Translations under genes and position numbers: made by a program
Shown: in pieces, positions 33,196 through 41,972 of the stretch
Layout of the letters: every line of letters starts with the position of its first letter
Numbering within the stretch: position 1 is the first letter of the stretch
Assembly: GCF_028867965.1 (NCBI RefSeq)
Contig: NZ_JAPQNT010000001.1
Span: 496,001 to 560,000 of the forward strand
DNA from: Flavobacterium sp. SUN046
GTDB lineage: Bacteria; Bacteroidota; Bacteroidia; Flavobacteriales; Flavobacteriaceae
Length of the DNA stretch: 64,000 bases
Direction: 5' to 3'
Notes under the pieces: generated by a model
What the model was told of the DNA's origin: nothing
What the model saw: the letters and a program-made list of their open reading frames with translations, nothing else
The model's database searches: none

Positions 33196-36060
33196 TTAGG
33201 GTTTTTTAGGCATGTCTGGCGCTGGTGGCATCATGTTTTGAAGTGCTGGATCATTGGAATTTTGCGGATTCAAATCCATTTTCTGTGGATTATCAGGTAT
33301 TCCATTTGGCATATTTCCTTTTCCTTTTTGAGGAATTAAATTTTTTATGACTTGATTTTCTTTAGGTTGTTCGTCACCTTTTTTATTATTCTCAGACTTT
33401 ACTTCGGGTAAAATAATATTTCTTTGTACTGGTATTATCGGTTTGTTCAGCCAATCTCCAGAAATATATTCATCGATATTTTTTTTAATTTGAACCACTT
33501 TATAATTTTCACTCGAAATTACAATTGCAGGTTCTGCTATTTTGTAATCTTTAAATTCTTTTAAAACTTGCGCAATTCCTTTAGCATTATCTAAAAGTTT
33601 AATGCCATGAATAACTATAAAGTTTTTGTCAATAGTGTAAATATCGGTTGAAATTGTCAGTTTTTCAATGGTTCTTTCTTTTGCAAACTTGGTTAGTTTT
33701 TCTAAAAGTGCTTTGGTATTTTTATCTTCTAAATTATCTGCTTTGTACAAAATATTCCAACTCAATGGAAATTCTGAATTGAAAGTCAACGATTCTAAAT
33801 ACGGAATTTTAGTTGCAATAAAAACTTCGGTTTCTTTTCCTTCTTCACTATTTGGGTAGGTTAAAGCTACATAATTTAATGCTTTTTTATATTCAGCCAA
33901 ACCTTTTAATTTTCCAACAAGATTTGCTTTAAGTAATTCAAATTTTGGCAACATTTCTTCACCAGTAAATTGCTCAATAGCTACTTCTGTTTTAGGAAGT
34001 ACTTCACGATATTTTTGGTCTTCATATTCTTTGTACAAACTTAAATAAGCAACTTCTGGCGTAGAGCCAACAAGATTTGCGCCATTAGGATTGCTTATTA
34101 TTTGAGCATATCGAGAATCTGGATATTGTGAAATAATTTTAGATTTCATTGCCAAGGCTTTGCTTGGATCAATAATTTCGTAAATTTTATACAAATTATA
34201 CATTGAAGGCAAAACCAAACGCTCTTCGGGTTTATTCTCTAAAAGTTTTTCAAGTTTGTCGGCAGCGCGTTTGTATTCTTTAAATTTTTCTTTGTAAATA
34301 ACTCCTAATTGGTAGTAGGCAAAATTTCGTTCTTTAGCAATACTATCTAATATCTTGGTTGATGTTGGAATTTGTTTTAAATAGAAATCGGTAGTATATT
34401 TTTCGTCAACTTGTTTTGTTTTTCCATCTTCAGAGGTTGCATCGGCATTATCATTAGAATCTTCTGGATTTTTAACGTCTTTAACTGTTTCTTTAGATAA
34501 TCTCCAATTGTCAACATGAGCTCTATCACCCCATTTTTTCTTAAATTCTACTTTTCCATAAGCTACAGTTGTAGGATTATAAAAATAGAACGTACTTGTT
34601 TCAGAATTTGAAAATAGTGGTGCTGGTGTTATTGGTTTTACATCAAGTTGTTTTGAATTTGGTGCATCCGATTGAAAAATATCTGGTGAACCACCATTAT
34701 CTTTATTTTCACCCGATGCTTTGGCTGCTTTTTCGGCCAGTTCAAGTTGCTTTTTTTCTTCTTTTTTTAATTTATCAATATATTCTTTATAGTAGCTTTC
34801 TCTTTCAGATGGTGAAAACGAAGCGACTTTTAAAATACTATCATTTCGTTGTGCAATTCCTTCAAATTTAATTACATCATCAAGATTTTCTCTTTTTTTA
34901 GCAATCAATTTGTATTCTCTTGTTCTAGAATTTAAGACGGTTAACGTGCTGTCAAAATATTTTCCAGCTGTAACGTATTTGGCTTTATTAAAATAAATAT
35001 CGGCTAGATTTCTATAATTGGAAGCGGTCAAATAAGTGTCTTGTCCTTTTTTCTTGAGTGAAGTATTGTAATATTTTGTAGCAACATCGGGCATTTTTAA
35101 CTTATCATAAAATAACGCCACTTGATGGTTAAGAACATCTAAAAAAGGTCGGTTTTCTCTATCTTTTAAAAGTTTTGTGTATTTTTTCATGAAAACTAAT
35201 GTGTCGCCATTAGCAAAATCAAATTGTGCTGCTTGTCGTGCATGTGCCTGAATTACATATTGGCGTGCCGATTTTCGTTTCATATCAATAACCTCTTGAT
35301 ATTTGGCGAAAGCACTATCTTTATAACCTTTTTCTTCATATACTTGACCTAGAATAAAACGGTAACGCGATTTTTCTTCGTCTGATTTTGTGAATTCTGT
35401 AGCCAATTTTAGTTTTGCAATAGCACTATCTTTTTCTTTCAAATTTAAAAATGCTTGCGCCAAAGTAGCATTTGCATCGGCGAAAATTTGGTCTTTAAAT
35501 TTAATCTCTTTTAATAATTTACGAAGATTTATAATAGCCAAAGCGTCGTTTTCCATACGCATGTTGGTTTTTTCTCTCCAAATTTTAACTTCATAAATCT
35601 TATCACTATTTGGATATTTGTACAAAACATAATTAAACGCTTCTAAAGCCGGAACAAAACGTTGGTCATAATATCTAGTTTTACCCAACATTAAATGCGC
35701 TTCATCCATTTGAGGATTTTTTTCGCTTCCGCCAATGTTCATTGAGTGTTTTTGAATTGCCATTGTAGCTTTAGTTTCGGCTCTTTCAAAATTGGCGTTT
35801 TTGGCTTGACCAGGCAACATTTGCTCTTGTGTAATTTGCATACGTTCTACAGGAAGCGTTTGCCAAAAGTTATCTTTAAATTGCGACTTTAAGTCTGCTA
35901 TTCCTTTATCTAAAGCTATTCCGCCGTTGTAAAGAATATTGTCTTTGGTGGTTAACGAATTATAATTTCTAGAAACAAACGTGTTTTTCTTTGTAGAACA
36001 AGCTACAAAAAAAGCGACAATTGTTATTATAATGATGTATTTGAATGTACTGGTTTTCAA
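33196..36060 (-). CDS. sprE: SprE-like TPR lipoprotein (gliding motility/T9SS)
   Basis: The 954-residue protein starts with a lipoprotein signal (IIIITIVAFFVACSTKK, Cys21) and contains many TPR-like repeats from about residue 100 to 750 (for example AYAKYQEVIDMKRKSARQYV-type helices). The C-terminal part (about 880-954) is rich in proline, asparagine and methionine. By length, lipobox, TPR array and position it matches F. johnsoniae SprE, a lipoprotein needed for gliding and type IX secretion. T9SS cargoes in the window (five sorting domains) fit. The start is TTG; no in-frame ATG precedes the signal. It begins the run bactofilin, atpZ and downstream atp genes. Confidence 0.78.
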   Translation of the reverse strand: MKTSTFKYIIIITIVAFFVACSTKKNTFVSRNYNSLTTKDNILYNGGIALDKGIADLKSQFKDNFWQTLPVERMQITQEQMLPGQAKNANFERAETKATMAIQKHSMNIGGSEKNPQMDEAHLMLGKTRYYDQRFVPALEAFNYVLYKYPNSDKIYEVKIWREKTNMRMENDALAIINLRKLLKEIKFKDQIFADANATLAQAFLNLKEKDSAIAKLKLATEFTKSDEEKSRYRFILGQVYEEKGYKDSAFAKYQEVIDMKRKSARQYVIQAHARQAAQFDFANGDTLVFMKKYTKLLKDRENRPFLDVLNHQVALFYDKLKMPDVATKYYNTSLKKKGQDTYLTASNYRNLADIYFNKAKYVTAGKYFDSTLTVLNSRTREYKLIAKKRENLDDVIKFEGIAQRNDSILKVASFSPSERESYYKEYIDKLKKEEKKQLELAEKAAKASGENKDNGGSPDIFQSDAPNSKQLDVKPITPAPLFSNSETSTFYFYNPTTVAYGKVEFKKKWGDRAHVDNWRLSKETVKDVKNPEDSNDNADATSEDGKTKQVDEKYTTDFYLKQIPTSTKILDSIAKERNFAYYQLGVIYKEKFKEYKRAADKLEKLLENKPEERLVLPSMYNLYKIYEIIDPSKALAMKSKIISQYPDSRYAQIISNPNGANLVGSTPEVAYLSLYKEYEDQKYREVLPKTEVAIEQFTGEEMLPKFELLKANLVGKLKGLAEYKKALNYVALTYPNSEEGKETEVFIATKIPYLESLTFNSEFPLSWNILYKADNLEDKNTKALLEKLTKFAKERTIEKLTISTDIYTIDKNFIVIHGIKLLDNAKGIAQVLKEFKDYKIAEPAIVISSENYKVVQIKKNIDEYISGDWLNKPIIPVQRNIILPEVKSENNKKGDEQPKENQVIKNLIPQKGKGNMPNGIPDNPQKMDLNPQNSNDPALQNMMPPAPDMPKKP

Positions 36061-36168
36061 TGTAAAAACGTTTTAATAATTAACTTAAAAAAGCTAATTT
36101 TAGTATAACTAACTGGTAAAAATACGTTTCTTTTTGATACCTGAAAAAAAATAATGCTTTTTTTGAAT

Positions 36169-36209
36169 AAGAAATCCGCAGAATAAGATTCTTAAACTGC
36201 GGATTTCTT
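36169..36209. terminator. Hairpin downstream of the ABC ATPase gene
   Basis: A perfect 13-bp stem AAGAAATCCGCAG/CTGCGGATTTCTT (36169-36181 and 36197-36209) with a 15-nt loop lies 18 bases after the ABC ATPase stop. There is no strong T-tract on the minus strand, so termination is likely but not certain. Confidence 0.55.
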
Positions 36210-36226
36210 AATTTTCACATTAAAAT

Positions 36227-36925
36227 TTATACTGCAAAAAAGGCTTCTAATTCTTTTAATGTTTCTGGCGAAGTTTCGATGTCTTTCACAATTTCTCCTT
36301 TATTTAAAGCTACAATTCTATTGCAAACTTCAACTGTGTGAACTAAATCATGTGATGAAACTAAAACCGTAACATTGGGATTATCGGCTAATTCTTTAAT
36401 GATTTTTTTCAATCGATTTACTGTTGTTGGATCTAAATTGGCAAACGGTTCGTCTAGAATTACCACTTCTGGATTTCCTATTAAAGTGGCAATAATTCCA
36501 ACTTTTTTCATGTTTCCTTTAGATAAATCTCGCAAATATTTTTTGCTGTTCAAGATTTCTCCGTTAAAAAATTCTTCGTGTTTTTTTAATAAGGCGTCAA
36601 CATCGGCTTTATTTTGATTTCTTAAATCTCCAATAAAATAAAAATATTCTTCGGCAGTTAAATAACCAATTAAGAAACTTTCATCAATAAAAGCAGAAGT
36701 GTACGGTTTCCAGGCTTCACTTGTGTTTACTTGAATTAATCCGTTATTTATATGCCCAGTTGTTGGTTGAATTAAATCTAATAACAAACTAAAAAAGGTT
36801 GTTTTTCCAGCACCGTTATTTCCAACTAAACCGAAACTTTGTCCTTTTGGAATTTCAAGATTGGATATATTTAGAACTTTAACTCCGTTATTATATGTTT
36901 TTGAAAGGTTGTTTACTTGTATCAT
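36227..36925 (-). CDS. ABC-2 type exporter ATP-binding protein
   Basis: The 232-residue ATPase has Walker A GNNGAGKTT (about 35-43), the signature region LSKGNMKKVG near 135, Walker B EVVILDEPFANLDPT (about 153-167) and H-loop SSHD. The signature deviates from LSGGQ, reading LSKGN, which is common in DrrA/CcmA-like exporters. It pairs with the multispanning protein 51 bases upstream on the same strand. The substrate is unknown. Confidence 0.88.
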   Translation of the reverse strand: MIQVNNLSKTYNNGVKVLNISNLEIPKGQSFGLVGNNGAGKTTFFSLLLDLIQPTTGHINNGLIQVNTSEAWKPYTSAFIDESFLIGYLTAEEYFYFIGDLRNQNKADVDALLKKHEEFFNGEILNSKKYLRDLSKGNMKKVGIIATLIGNPEVVILDEPFANLDPTTVNRLKKIIKELADNPNVTVLVSSHDLVHTVEVCNRIVALNKGEIVKDIETSPETLKELEAFFAV

Positions 36926-36976
36926 GTTTTCTATATTTTGTAGATTGTAAAAATGTATATTGTACTATTATTCAAA

Positions 36977-38449
36977 CTAATCTGCTTTTTTATAAGCTGC
37001 TATAGTTGCATATTTTTCAGTTTTGTAAATTTTTTCTATTTTTGAAAAAACATAGTTTCTAAAAGCGAATCCTAAAATTCCAGCTAATGCAACAAAAAGT
37101 AATCCAATATTTGGTGAAAAAACATAATATCCTATAGCATATAATGCCATTGGTAAAAGTAATTTTGGTATTGCAATTAGCATCGTTTTCAAATTAAAAG
37201 CTTGCTTGTCTCCAAAAGCACCTTTAGCTTTAGATAAATCGATTGGTGTTTTAACGAATGCACCACCAAGCATTACCAAATGCGAGTTTACACCGATATT
37301 AAAAATGGCGCCAACAACAATTAACATGTAAGTTTCAAAGCCAAAATAAAGATAAAAAGAGGCAATTATAGTTGAAATAATTGTTCCGATAACCATTAAC
37401 CACCATTTAGAACTGATGTATTCTCGGTATTTAATATTTTGGCTCATCATCAATTGATAATAAGCGCTATCCCAACTCGGTACAAATTGTCCGAAGGTGA
37501 ATAAAAATCCACCAGAAACAAATATTCCTGCAAAAACTTTCATTGCTGGATTGTCGTAAGCTTTTATCGAATGAGTGAAAAACAACAAACCATAAAAAAT
37601 AAAAACAACACTCATTATTACTGTTGTTCGAGAACGTTTATTACGTTTTAATAATCGGATATCATTTTTTAAGAATGTTCCTAAAGTCCCAAATTGATTC
37701 AACCAAGTAAAATTTTCTGTCTTAGCGATTTCACTTTTTTTAGATAAACCTTCATCAAGATTCAAATTACTCTTGAAATAACTAAAAGCAAAATAGTACA
37801 ATACAATTGCCAATAAAATAGGAATTAAAAAGATATAATTAGTAGTATAAAATCCCTGAAAAAATGAAACTGTGTACTTTGTAATATCAAATATTTTAAA
37901 ATAATGAGCTGCGCCCAAACCTGCAACTAAAACTAATACAGAATAAAAAATACTGTCTTTATTATTTATTAAAACATTGATGAAATTATTGATGAAAATC
38001 ATTGCCATTATTCCGATGTGCCATAAAATCACATTTAAAACAGAGTAACCATTAATTAATAGCGTAATTGAAAACGGAATAAAGAAAAAAGCATGTAACC
38101 AATTAAAAAACGACAAAGCCGTTTTGCCTAAAGTGAAATGTACAATTGTATTTCTCTTAATTGGTAATGTTAGTAATGGTTTGATATTCAGTACAGGCAT
38201 TTTTTGAAGAAAGAAACGAATTATCAAATCAACGACTAAATAATAAATCACAAATTTATTGATGGTTATTAATGGTTCCAAATGGAATTCTTCTCTTATT
38301 AAAAAGAAAGCTCCAATACCTACGCCAACAAAAATGACAATAAAATACAATGCAAAAAAGCCCATGAAAACTTTCATTGCAACATTAGTTCCAAAGGAAG
38401 CCGATCGAAGAAAAGACTTTAATTCAAGATTAATAAAATGTTTGAACAT
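36977..38449 (-). CDS. ABC-2 type permease (DUF5687-like)
   Basis: The 490-residue protein has about twelve membrane helices, starting with FFALYFIVIFVGVGIGAFFL, in the pattern of the DUF5687 membrane protein common in Bacteroidetes. The next gene downstream encodes its probable ATPase. It would form the membrane half of an exporter for lipids, peptides or another unknown substrate. The ATG at 38449 is followed by HFINLELKSF, a likely cytoplasmic start. Confidence 0.75.
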   Translation of the reverse strand: MFKHFINLELKSFLRSASFGTNVAMKVFMGFFALYFIVIFVGVGIGAFFLIREEFHLEPLITINKFVIYYLVVDLIIRFFLQKMPVLNIKPLLTLPIKRNTIVHFTLGKTALSFFNWLHAFFFIPFSITLLINGYSVLNVILWHIGIMAMIFINNFINVLINNKDSIFYSVLVLVAGLGAAHYFKIFDITKYTVSFFQGFYTTNYIFLIPILLAIVLYYFAFSYFKSNLNLDEGLSKKSEIAKTENFTWLNQFGTLGTFLKNDIRLLKRNKRSRTTVIMSVVFIFYGLLFFTHSIKAYDNPAMKVFAGIFVSGGFLFTFGQFVPSWDSAYYQLMMSQNIKYREYISSKWWLMVIGTIISTIIASFYLYFGFETYMLIVVGAIFNIGVNSHLVMLGGAFVKTPIDLSKAKGAFGDKQAFNLKTMLIAIPKLLLPMALYAIGYYVFSPNIGLLFVALAGILGFAFRNYVFSKIEKIYKTEKYATIAAYKKAD

Positions 38450-38547
38450 ATATTTGGTTGTTTTGGTTTGATTATTAGTTTATAAATTTTAGTAATTGTT
38501 ACAAATAATTTCAAACTTTGTATAATCTAAAAATTGTTGCTATTTCT

Positions 38548-38555
38548 TACCTTTG
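38548..38555 (+). promoter_or_regulatory. -7 promoter box of the reductase gene
   Basis: TACCTTTG fits TAnnTTTG and lies 14 bases upstream of the ATG at 38570. Because the frame opens earlier, at 38534, this box supports the later start. I see no good -33 triplet. Confidence 0.6.
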
Positions 38556-38569
38556 TAAAAAATAATACC

Positions 38570-39622
38570 ATGTCAGCATTCTATAAATTACAAGTAAAAG
38601 AAGTAAAACGCGAAACAGCTAGTGCAATTTCGGTTGTTTTTAATATTCCATCTGAATTAAAATCAGCCTATCAATTTATTGCTGGTCAATACATTAATCT
38701 AAAATTAACCCTTGACGGAACTGAAATTCGTCGTGCGTATTCAATCTGTTCATCGCCTAATAGTGATGAATTGCGAATTGCCATAAAATCGGTGAAAAAC
38801 GGAAACTTCTCAAAATTTGCAAACGAAAACTTAAAAGTTGGTGACTTAATTGAAGTTGGTCAACCCGAAGGAAAATTTACATTTGAACCCAATTCTGATA
38901 AGCAAAAAAACTACGCAGCTTTCGTAGCTGGAAGCGGAATTACACCAGTATTATCAATACTTCACTCGGTTTTAGAAAACGAACCTAAAAGCTCTTTCGT
39001 ATTGGTTTACGGAAATAAAACTCCTGAAGAAACCATTTTTCACAATCAATTACACGAGTTACAATTAAAATATGTTGGTCGCTTTTTTGTGCATTATGTG
39101 TACAGTCAAACGAAAGTTGAAAACGAACTTTTTGGAAGAATTGATAAATCGAATATCAATTTTGTTTTGAACAACAAACACAAAGAAAAAGAATTTGATA
39201 AGTTCTATTTATGTGGTCCAGAAGAAATGATTAATTTGGCAACTACCGTTCTAAAAGAACACAATGTTGCTGAAAAAGATATTAAATTTGAATTGTTTTC
39301 AACTTCATCTGCCGAAAATTCGGATGCTGGTTCTCACCAAGGTCACACCAAAATCACAATTTTAGTTGATGGTGATGAAGCAACCTTCGAAATGAGTCAA
39401 AAGCAAACCGTTTTGGAAGCGGCTTTAAAACAGGGAATTGACGCACCTTATTCTTGTCAAGGCGGAATTTGTAGCAGTTGTTTGGCACGAATCTCAAAAG
39501 GAACAGCCGAGATGAAAAAGAACTCTATTTTGACTGATAAAGAAGTTGCCGAGGGATTAATTTTGACTTGTCAAGCGCATCCAACTTCTAGTGAATTGTT
39601 TGTTGATTTTGATGACGTGTAA
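38570..39622 (+). CDS. Ferredoxin-NADP reductase with fused 2Fe-2S domain (PaaE-like)
   Basis: The product (350 residues from this start) has an FAD domain with RRAYSICSSP near 59-68, an NAD(P) domain with GSGITPVLSI and YLCGPEEMI, and a C-terminal plant-type 2Fe-2S ferredoxin domain with the cysteines CQGGICSSCLARI and a later LTCQAHP. It would pass electrons from NADPH to an oxygenase or reductase; PaaE-type reductases of phenylacetate epoxidation share the layout. I use the ATG at 38570 because the -7 box lies just before it and SAFYKLQVKEVKRET is the normal family start. Confidence 0.9.
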   Translation: MSAFYKLQVKEVKRETASAISVVFNIPSELKSAYQFIAGQYINLKLTLDGTEIRRAYSICSSPNSDELRIAIKSVKNGNFSKFANENLKVGDLIEVGQPEGKFTFEPNSDKQKNYAAFVAGSGITPVLSILHSVLENEPKSSFVLVYGNKTPEETIFHNQLHELQLKYVGRFFVHYVYSQTKVENELFGRIDKSNINFVLNNKHKEKEFDKFYLCGPEEMINLATTVLKEHNVAEKDIKFELFSTSSAENSDAGSHQGHTKITILVDGDEATFEMSQKQTVLEAALKQGIDAPYSCQGGICSSCLARISKGTAEMKKNSILTDKEVAEGLILTCQAHPTSSELFVDFDDV

Positions 39623-39698
39623 TCAGTTGGCAGTATTAAGATTTCAGTATTCAGTTATTTAGATTGTGTTGAAATTGATTTTTGAAGTTGATTTTGTC

Positions 39699-39727
39699 TT
39701 CTCGAGTTCAGTCGAGGAATTTTTTAT
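39699..39727 (+). terminator. Hairpin repeat and probable terminator after the reductase
   Basis: CTCGAGTTCAGTCGAG forms a 5-bp stem (extended by TT/AA over a bulge) and is followed by TTTTTT (39720-39725). The CTCGA..TCGAG sequence resembles a dispersed flavobacterial repeat and lies 77 bases after the stop. Confidence 0.5.
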
Positions 39728-39738
39728 TATATAAACAA

Positions 39739-40047
39739 ATGAAAAACAAACTCGAAATATTTAAAAAAGCGCAAGATCTTTTGGACGAACCCGAAGTTCA
39801 AGAGCTTTTAGAGTATTGTGAAAAATTGGAAGATGAGTTGGTTGATTTCAAATTTGAAAAAGACAAAAACAAAGAATTAATTATGCTCGATATGATTAAG
39901 GAAGTCATAAAAGGCTGCAATGCTATTGAGAAAGAACAAGCAGAACACGAGCGTTTTGGTTATGAAATACCAAATTATCCTGAAACAATTTCTAATTTAA
40001 AGAGTTATATTTTAGGTATTTGTAAAGATAATCAGATATATATGTGA
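39739..40047 (+). CDS. Unknown small acidic protein
   Basis: The 102-residue cytoplasmic protein has no signal or membrane helix and is helical and acidic (LDEPEVQELLEYCEKLEDEL). Two cysteines are seen (residues 30 and 61). The frame opens at 39682, but that start would lie within the hairpin repeat ahead of the gene, so I use the ATG at 39739. It is followed after 16 bases by a secreted GldM-like protein, with which it is probably co-transcribed. Family not recognised. Confidence 0.6.
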   Translation: MKNKLEIFKKAQDLLDEPEVQELLEYCEKLEDELVDFKFEKDKNKELIMLDMIKEVIKGCNAIEKEQAEHERFGYEIPNYPETISNLKSYILGICKDNQIYM

Positions 40048-40063
40048 GATAGAACAGAACTAT

Positions 40064-40678
40064 ATGACCAAATTATTCCTGAAGATAATACCATTTTTAA
40101 TTATTGTTCAAACATTTGGACAAGAAATTAATATTACTAGTTCTAGGTCTGAACTTATTAATGGATTTCCAAATTATTTGACCGTTAAAAGTAAAAATTT
40201 AAAAAGACTTAGATTTGAAACAGATAATGGAAAAATTGAAACTTTAAGTGGTGACCAAATTATAGTAAGTCCAAAAGCTATTGGTAACTTAAAAGTGATG
40301 GTTTTTGATAAAGATCTAAAAATATTTGAAAGGATATTTCAAGTCAAAGATCTAAAACCTGTCTTATATTTTTCAACACTAAAAACTGAACAAACCATTG
40401 TTTCAGAATCTGACTTATTAAAAATTGATACTGTTTCTCTATATTTTCCAGATTTAGGCTGTTCTGATTTTTCCGACACTTCGTTCAAATGTGATATTAT
40501 TATAAAAAATAATAATGAAACAGTACTATTTACAACTAATAGTAAAAGAATTCCAGATAATGTTAGGGAAAAGTTACTTACTTTAAAGGAAGGTGATGAA
40601 ATTAATTTTAAAAATATAATATATACAGTTGGAAATAAAGAATTCCATGCCGATAATGTATCATTAAAAGTTAAATAA
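40064..40678 (+). CDS. Secreted protein resembling the C-terminal domains of GldM
   Basis: A signal peptide (FLKIIPFLIIVQTFGQ) is followed by about 185 beta-rich residues. The pattern resembles domains D3-D4 of GldM: INGFPNYLTV near 35 (compare the RGIPNPIS turn), IFQVKDLKPVLYF near 101, and ILEGDEINFKNI-like ending KEGDEINFKNIIYTVGNKEF near 178. GldM is an inner-membrane T9SS motor component; here only the periplasmic end domains occur, without its membrane anchor. The resemblance is by eye. The function is unknown; it could bind GldM partners or be an unrelated Ig-like protein. Confidence 0.6.
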   Translation: MTKLFLKIIPFLIIVQTFGQEINITSSRSELINGFPNYLTVKSKNLKRLRFETDNGKIETLSGDQIIVSPKAIGNLKVMVFDKDLKIFERIFQVKDLKPVLYFSTLKTEQTIVSESDLLKIDTVSLYFPDLGCSDFSDTSFKCDIIIKNNNETVLFTTNSKRIPDNVREKLLTLKEGDEINFKNIIYTVGNKEFHADNVSLKVK

Positions 40679-40824
40679 CCTTGTTTTAAACATATTTTTT
40701 ACTAAACAACTAGGTTTTTGTTTTATTTGGACGTTTTTTCACTTTTATTTTTTCACGTAAAGGTTTCATTATATTTTAATATTGGTTTATTAAAATTTAA
40801 CTTATGTAAAGCATAGAAAACTTA

Positions 40825-41871
40825 TTAAGGATTCAAAATTGCACTAATCGTTTCCACAACACTTTCAACAGAAATACTCCGCATAACATAGTCATAACCA
40901 ACAGCTTTTTTATTTCCATAAACCGAAGTTGGTAGTAATGGAAACTGATTTCTATCAGCAATCAAGCAATTTTCTAAAGGTTGATTGAACGGAGAAAATC
41001 CAGCATACGGATGCGTTGCACCCCAAAGTGTAATGACTTTTACTCCCAACATTGCTGCAATATGTGCGTTTCCAGAATCCATAGAAAGCATCACCTCAAG
41101 ATTGGAAATTAAGTGTAATTCTTGTTCTAAATTTAGTTTTCCAGCTATAACAATTGCATTTTCTTTTCCATTTGAAAACTGATTTAAGATTTCGATTTCT
41201 TTATTTCCGCCACCAAAAAGAAAGATTTTATTATTTGAATTTGATGCCAATTCATCTATTACTTTTTGCATTAAATCTTGTGGGTATACTTTACTTTCAT
41301 ATTGTGCAAAAGGCGCAATTCCAATCCAGTTTTGATTTTCTTTTTGATCTGAAATTTTTATGATTTCTTCAGATAAAACTGCTTTGGATGGAAACTTTGG
41401 ATGCGACAAACTGACTAAAAAACCAAGTTGATTGAATGTTTCAACATGGCGCTCGAACATTGATTTTAAAGGTTTAAAAACTTTATTATTTAAACTTGTC
41501 AGCGCTTTCTTTTCGGCTCTTCCTTTATGTGTAAAAGCGACTTTTTTTCCGCTTAAAGCAAATAGTTTTCGGATAATTTTTGAACGTAAAACATTATGCA
41601 AATCAGCAACTACGTCAATATTCAATTTCTTTAAATCAAAATACAATTTCAATAATCCTATGAAACCTTTATGTCGGTTTTTTACATCAACTTCAAAGAA
41701 ATCAAGATTCGGAATTCCATTAAAAAAAGGTTTGAAAAATGGTCGTGAAACTAGTGTAATTTTAACGTCTGGATTTTGTTCTACAAAAGCTCTAATAACA
41801 GGAACCGTCATGGCAACATCGCCCATTGCTGACAATCTTATTACGGCTATATGTTTTATATTTTTGGACAA
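40825..41871 (-). CDS. Glycosyltransferase family 9 (heptosyltransferase-like)
   Basis: The 348-residue enzyme matches GT9 (ADP-heptose:LPS heptosyltransferase family), with the N-terminal IAVIRLSAMGDVAMTVPV (residues 9-26) and the C-terminal ALTPxxx-like region LSMDSGNAHIAAMLGVKVITLWGATHP near 263-289. It would add a sugar from a nucleotide donor during LPS core or other glycan assembly. It starts with TTG at 41871: no ATG precedes the conserved first strand, and a stop lies seven codons upstream. The 146 bases downstream show no gene. A 25-bp inverted repeat lies ahead of it. Confidence 0.85.
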   Translation of the reverse strand: MSKNIKHIAVIRLSAMGDVAMTVPVIRAFVEQNPDVKITLVSRPFFKPFFNGIPNLDFFEVDVKNRHKGFIGLLKLYFDLKKLNIDVVADLHNVLRSKIIRKLFALSGKKVAFTHKGRAEKKALTSLNNKVFKPLKSMFERHVETFNQLGFLVSLSHPKFPSKAVLSEEIIKISDQKENQNWIGIAPFAQYESKVYPQDLMQKVIDELASNSNNKIFLFGGGNKEIEILNQFSNGKENAIVIAGKLNLEQELHLISNLEVMLSMDSGNAHIAAMLGVKVITLWGATHPYAGFSPFNQPLENCLIADRNQFPLLPTSVYGNKKAVGYDYVMRSISVESVVETISAILNP

Positions 41872-41886
41872 AATTAGATATGAATG

Positions 41887-41959
41887 TTGTCATTTCGACG
41901 AAGGAGAAATCGCATTAAATTATTAAAATTATGTGATTTCTCCTTCGTCGAAATGACAA
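41887..41959. repeat. 25-bp inverted repeat between GT9 and DUF4254 genes
   Basis: TTGTCATTTCGACGAAGGAG+AAATC (41887-41911) pairs perfectly with its reverse complement at 41935-41959 across a 23-nt loop. On the minus strand it lies just after the DUF4254 gene and is preceded by T-rich sequence; it may end that transcript. The sequence type is a known flavobacterial dispersed repeat as I remember it. Confidence 0.75.
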
Positions 41960-41972
41960 AAAAAATTAAAAG

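Noticed and set aside
32773..33339. Plus-strand open frame opposite the bactofilin gene and the end of sprE
   Set aside because: It is antisense to two strongly supported genes, has cysteine-rich low-quality composition and no promoter or family pattern.
40679..40824. Terminator or small gene in the gap after the GldM-like gene
   Set aside because: T-rich runs are present but I found no convincing stem and no open frame.
41869..41876. TAATTTTG on the minus strand as a -7 box for the GT9 gene
   Set aside because: It would place the transcript start after the TTG start codon and cut the conserved first strand (IAVIRLSAMGD); probably a chance match in AT-rich DNA.
41432..41926. Plus-strand frame opposite the GT9 gene
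   Set aside because: Antisense shadow of a conserved enzyme; it also runs through the inverted repeat at 41887.
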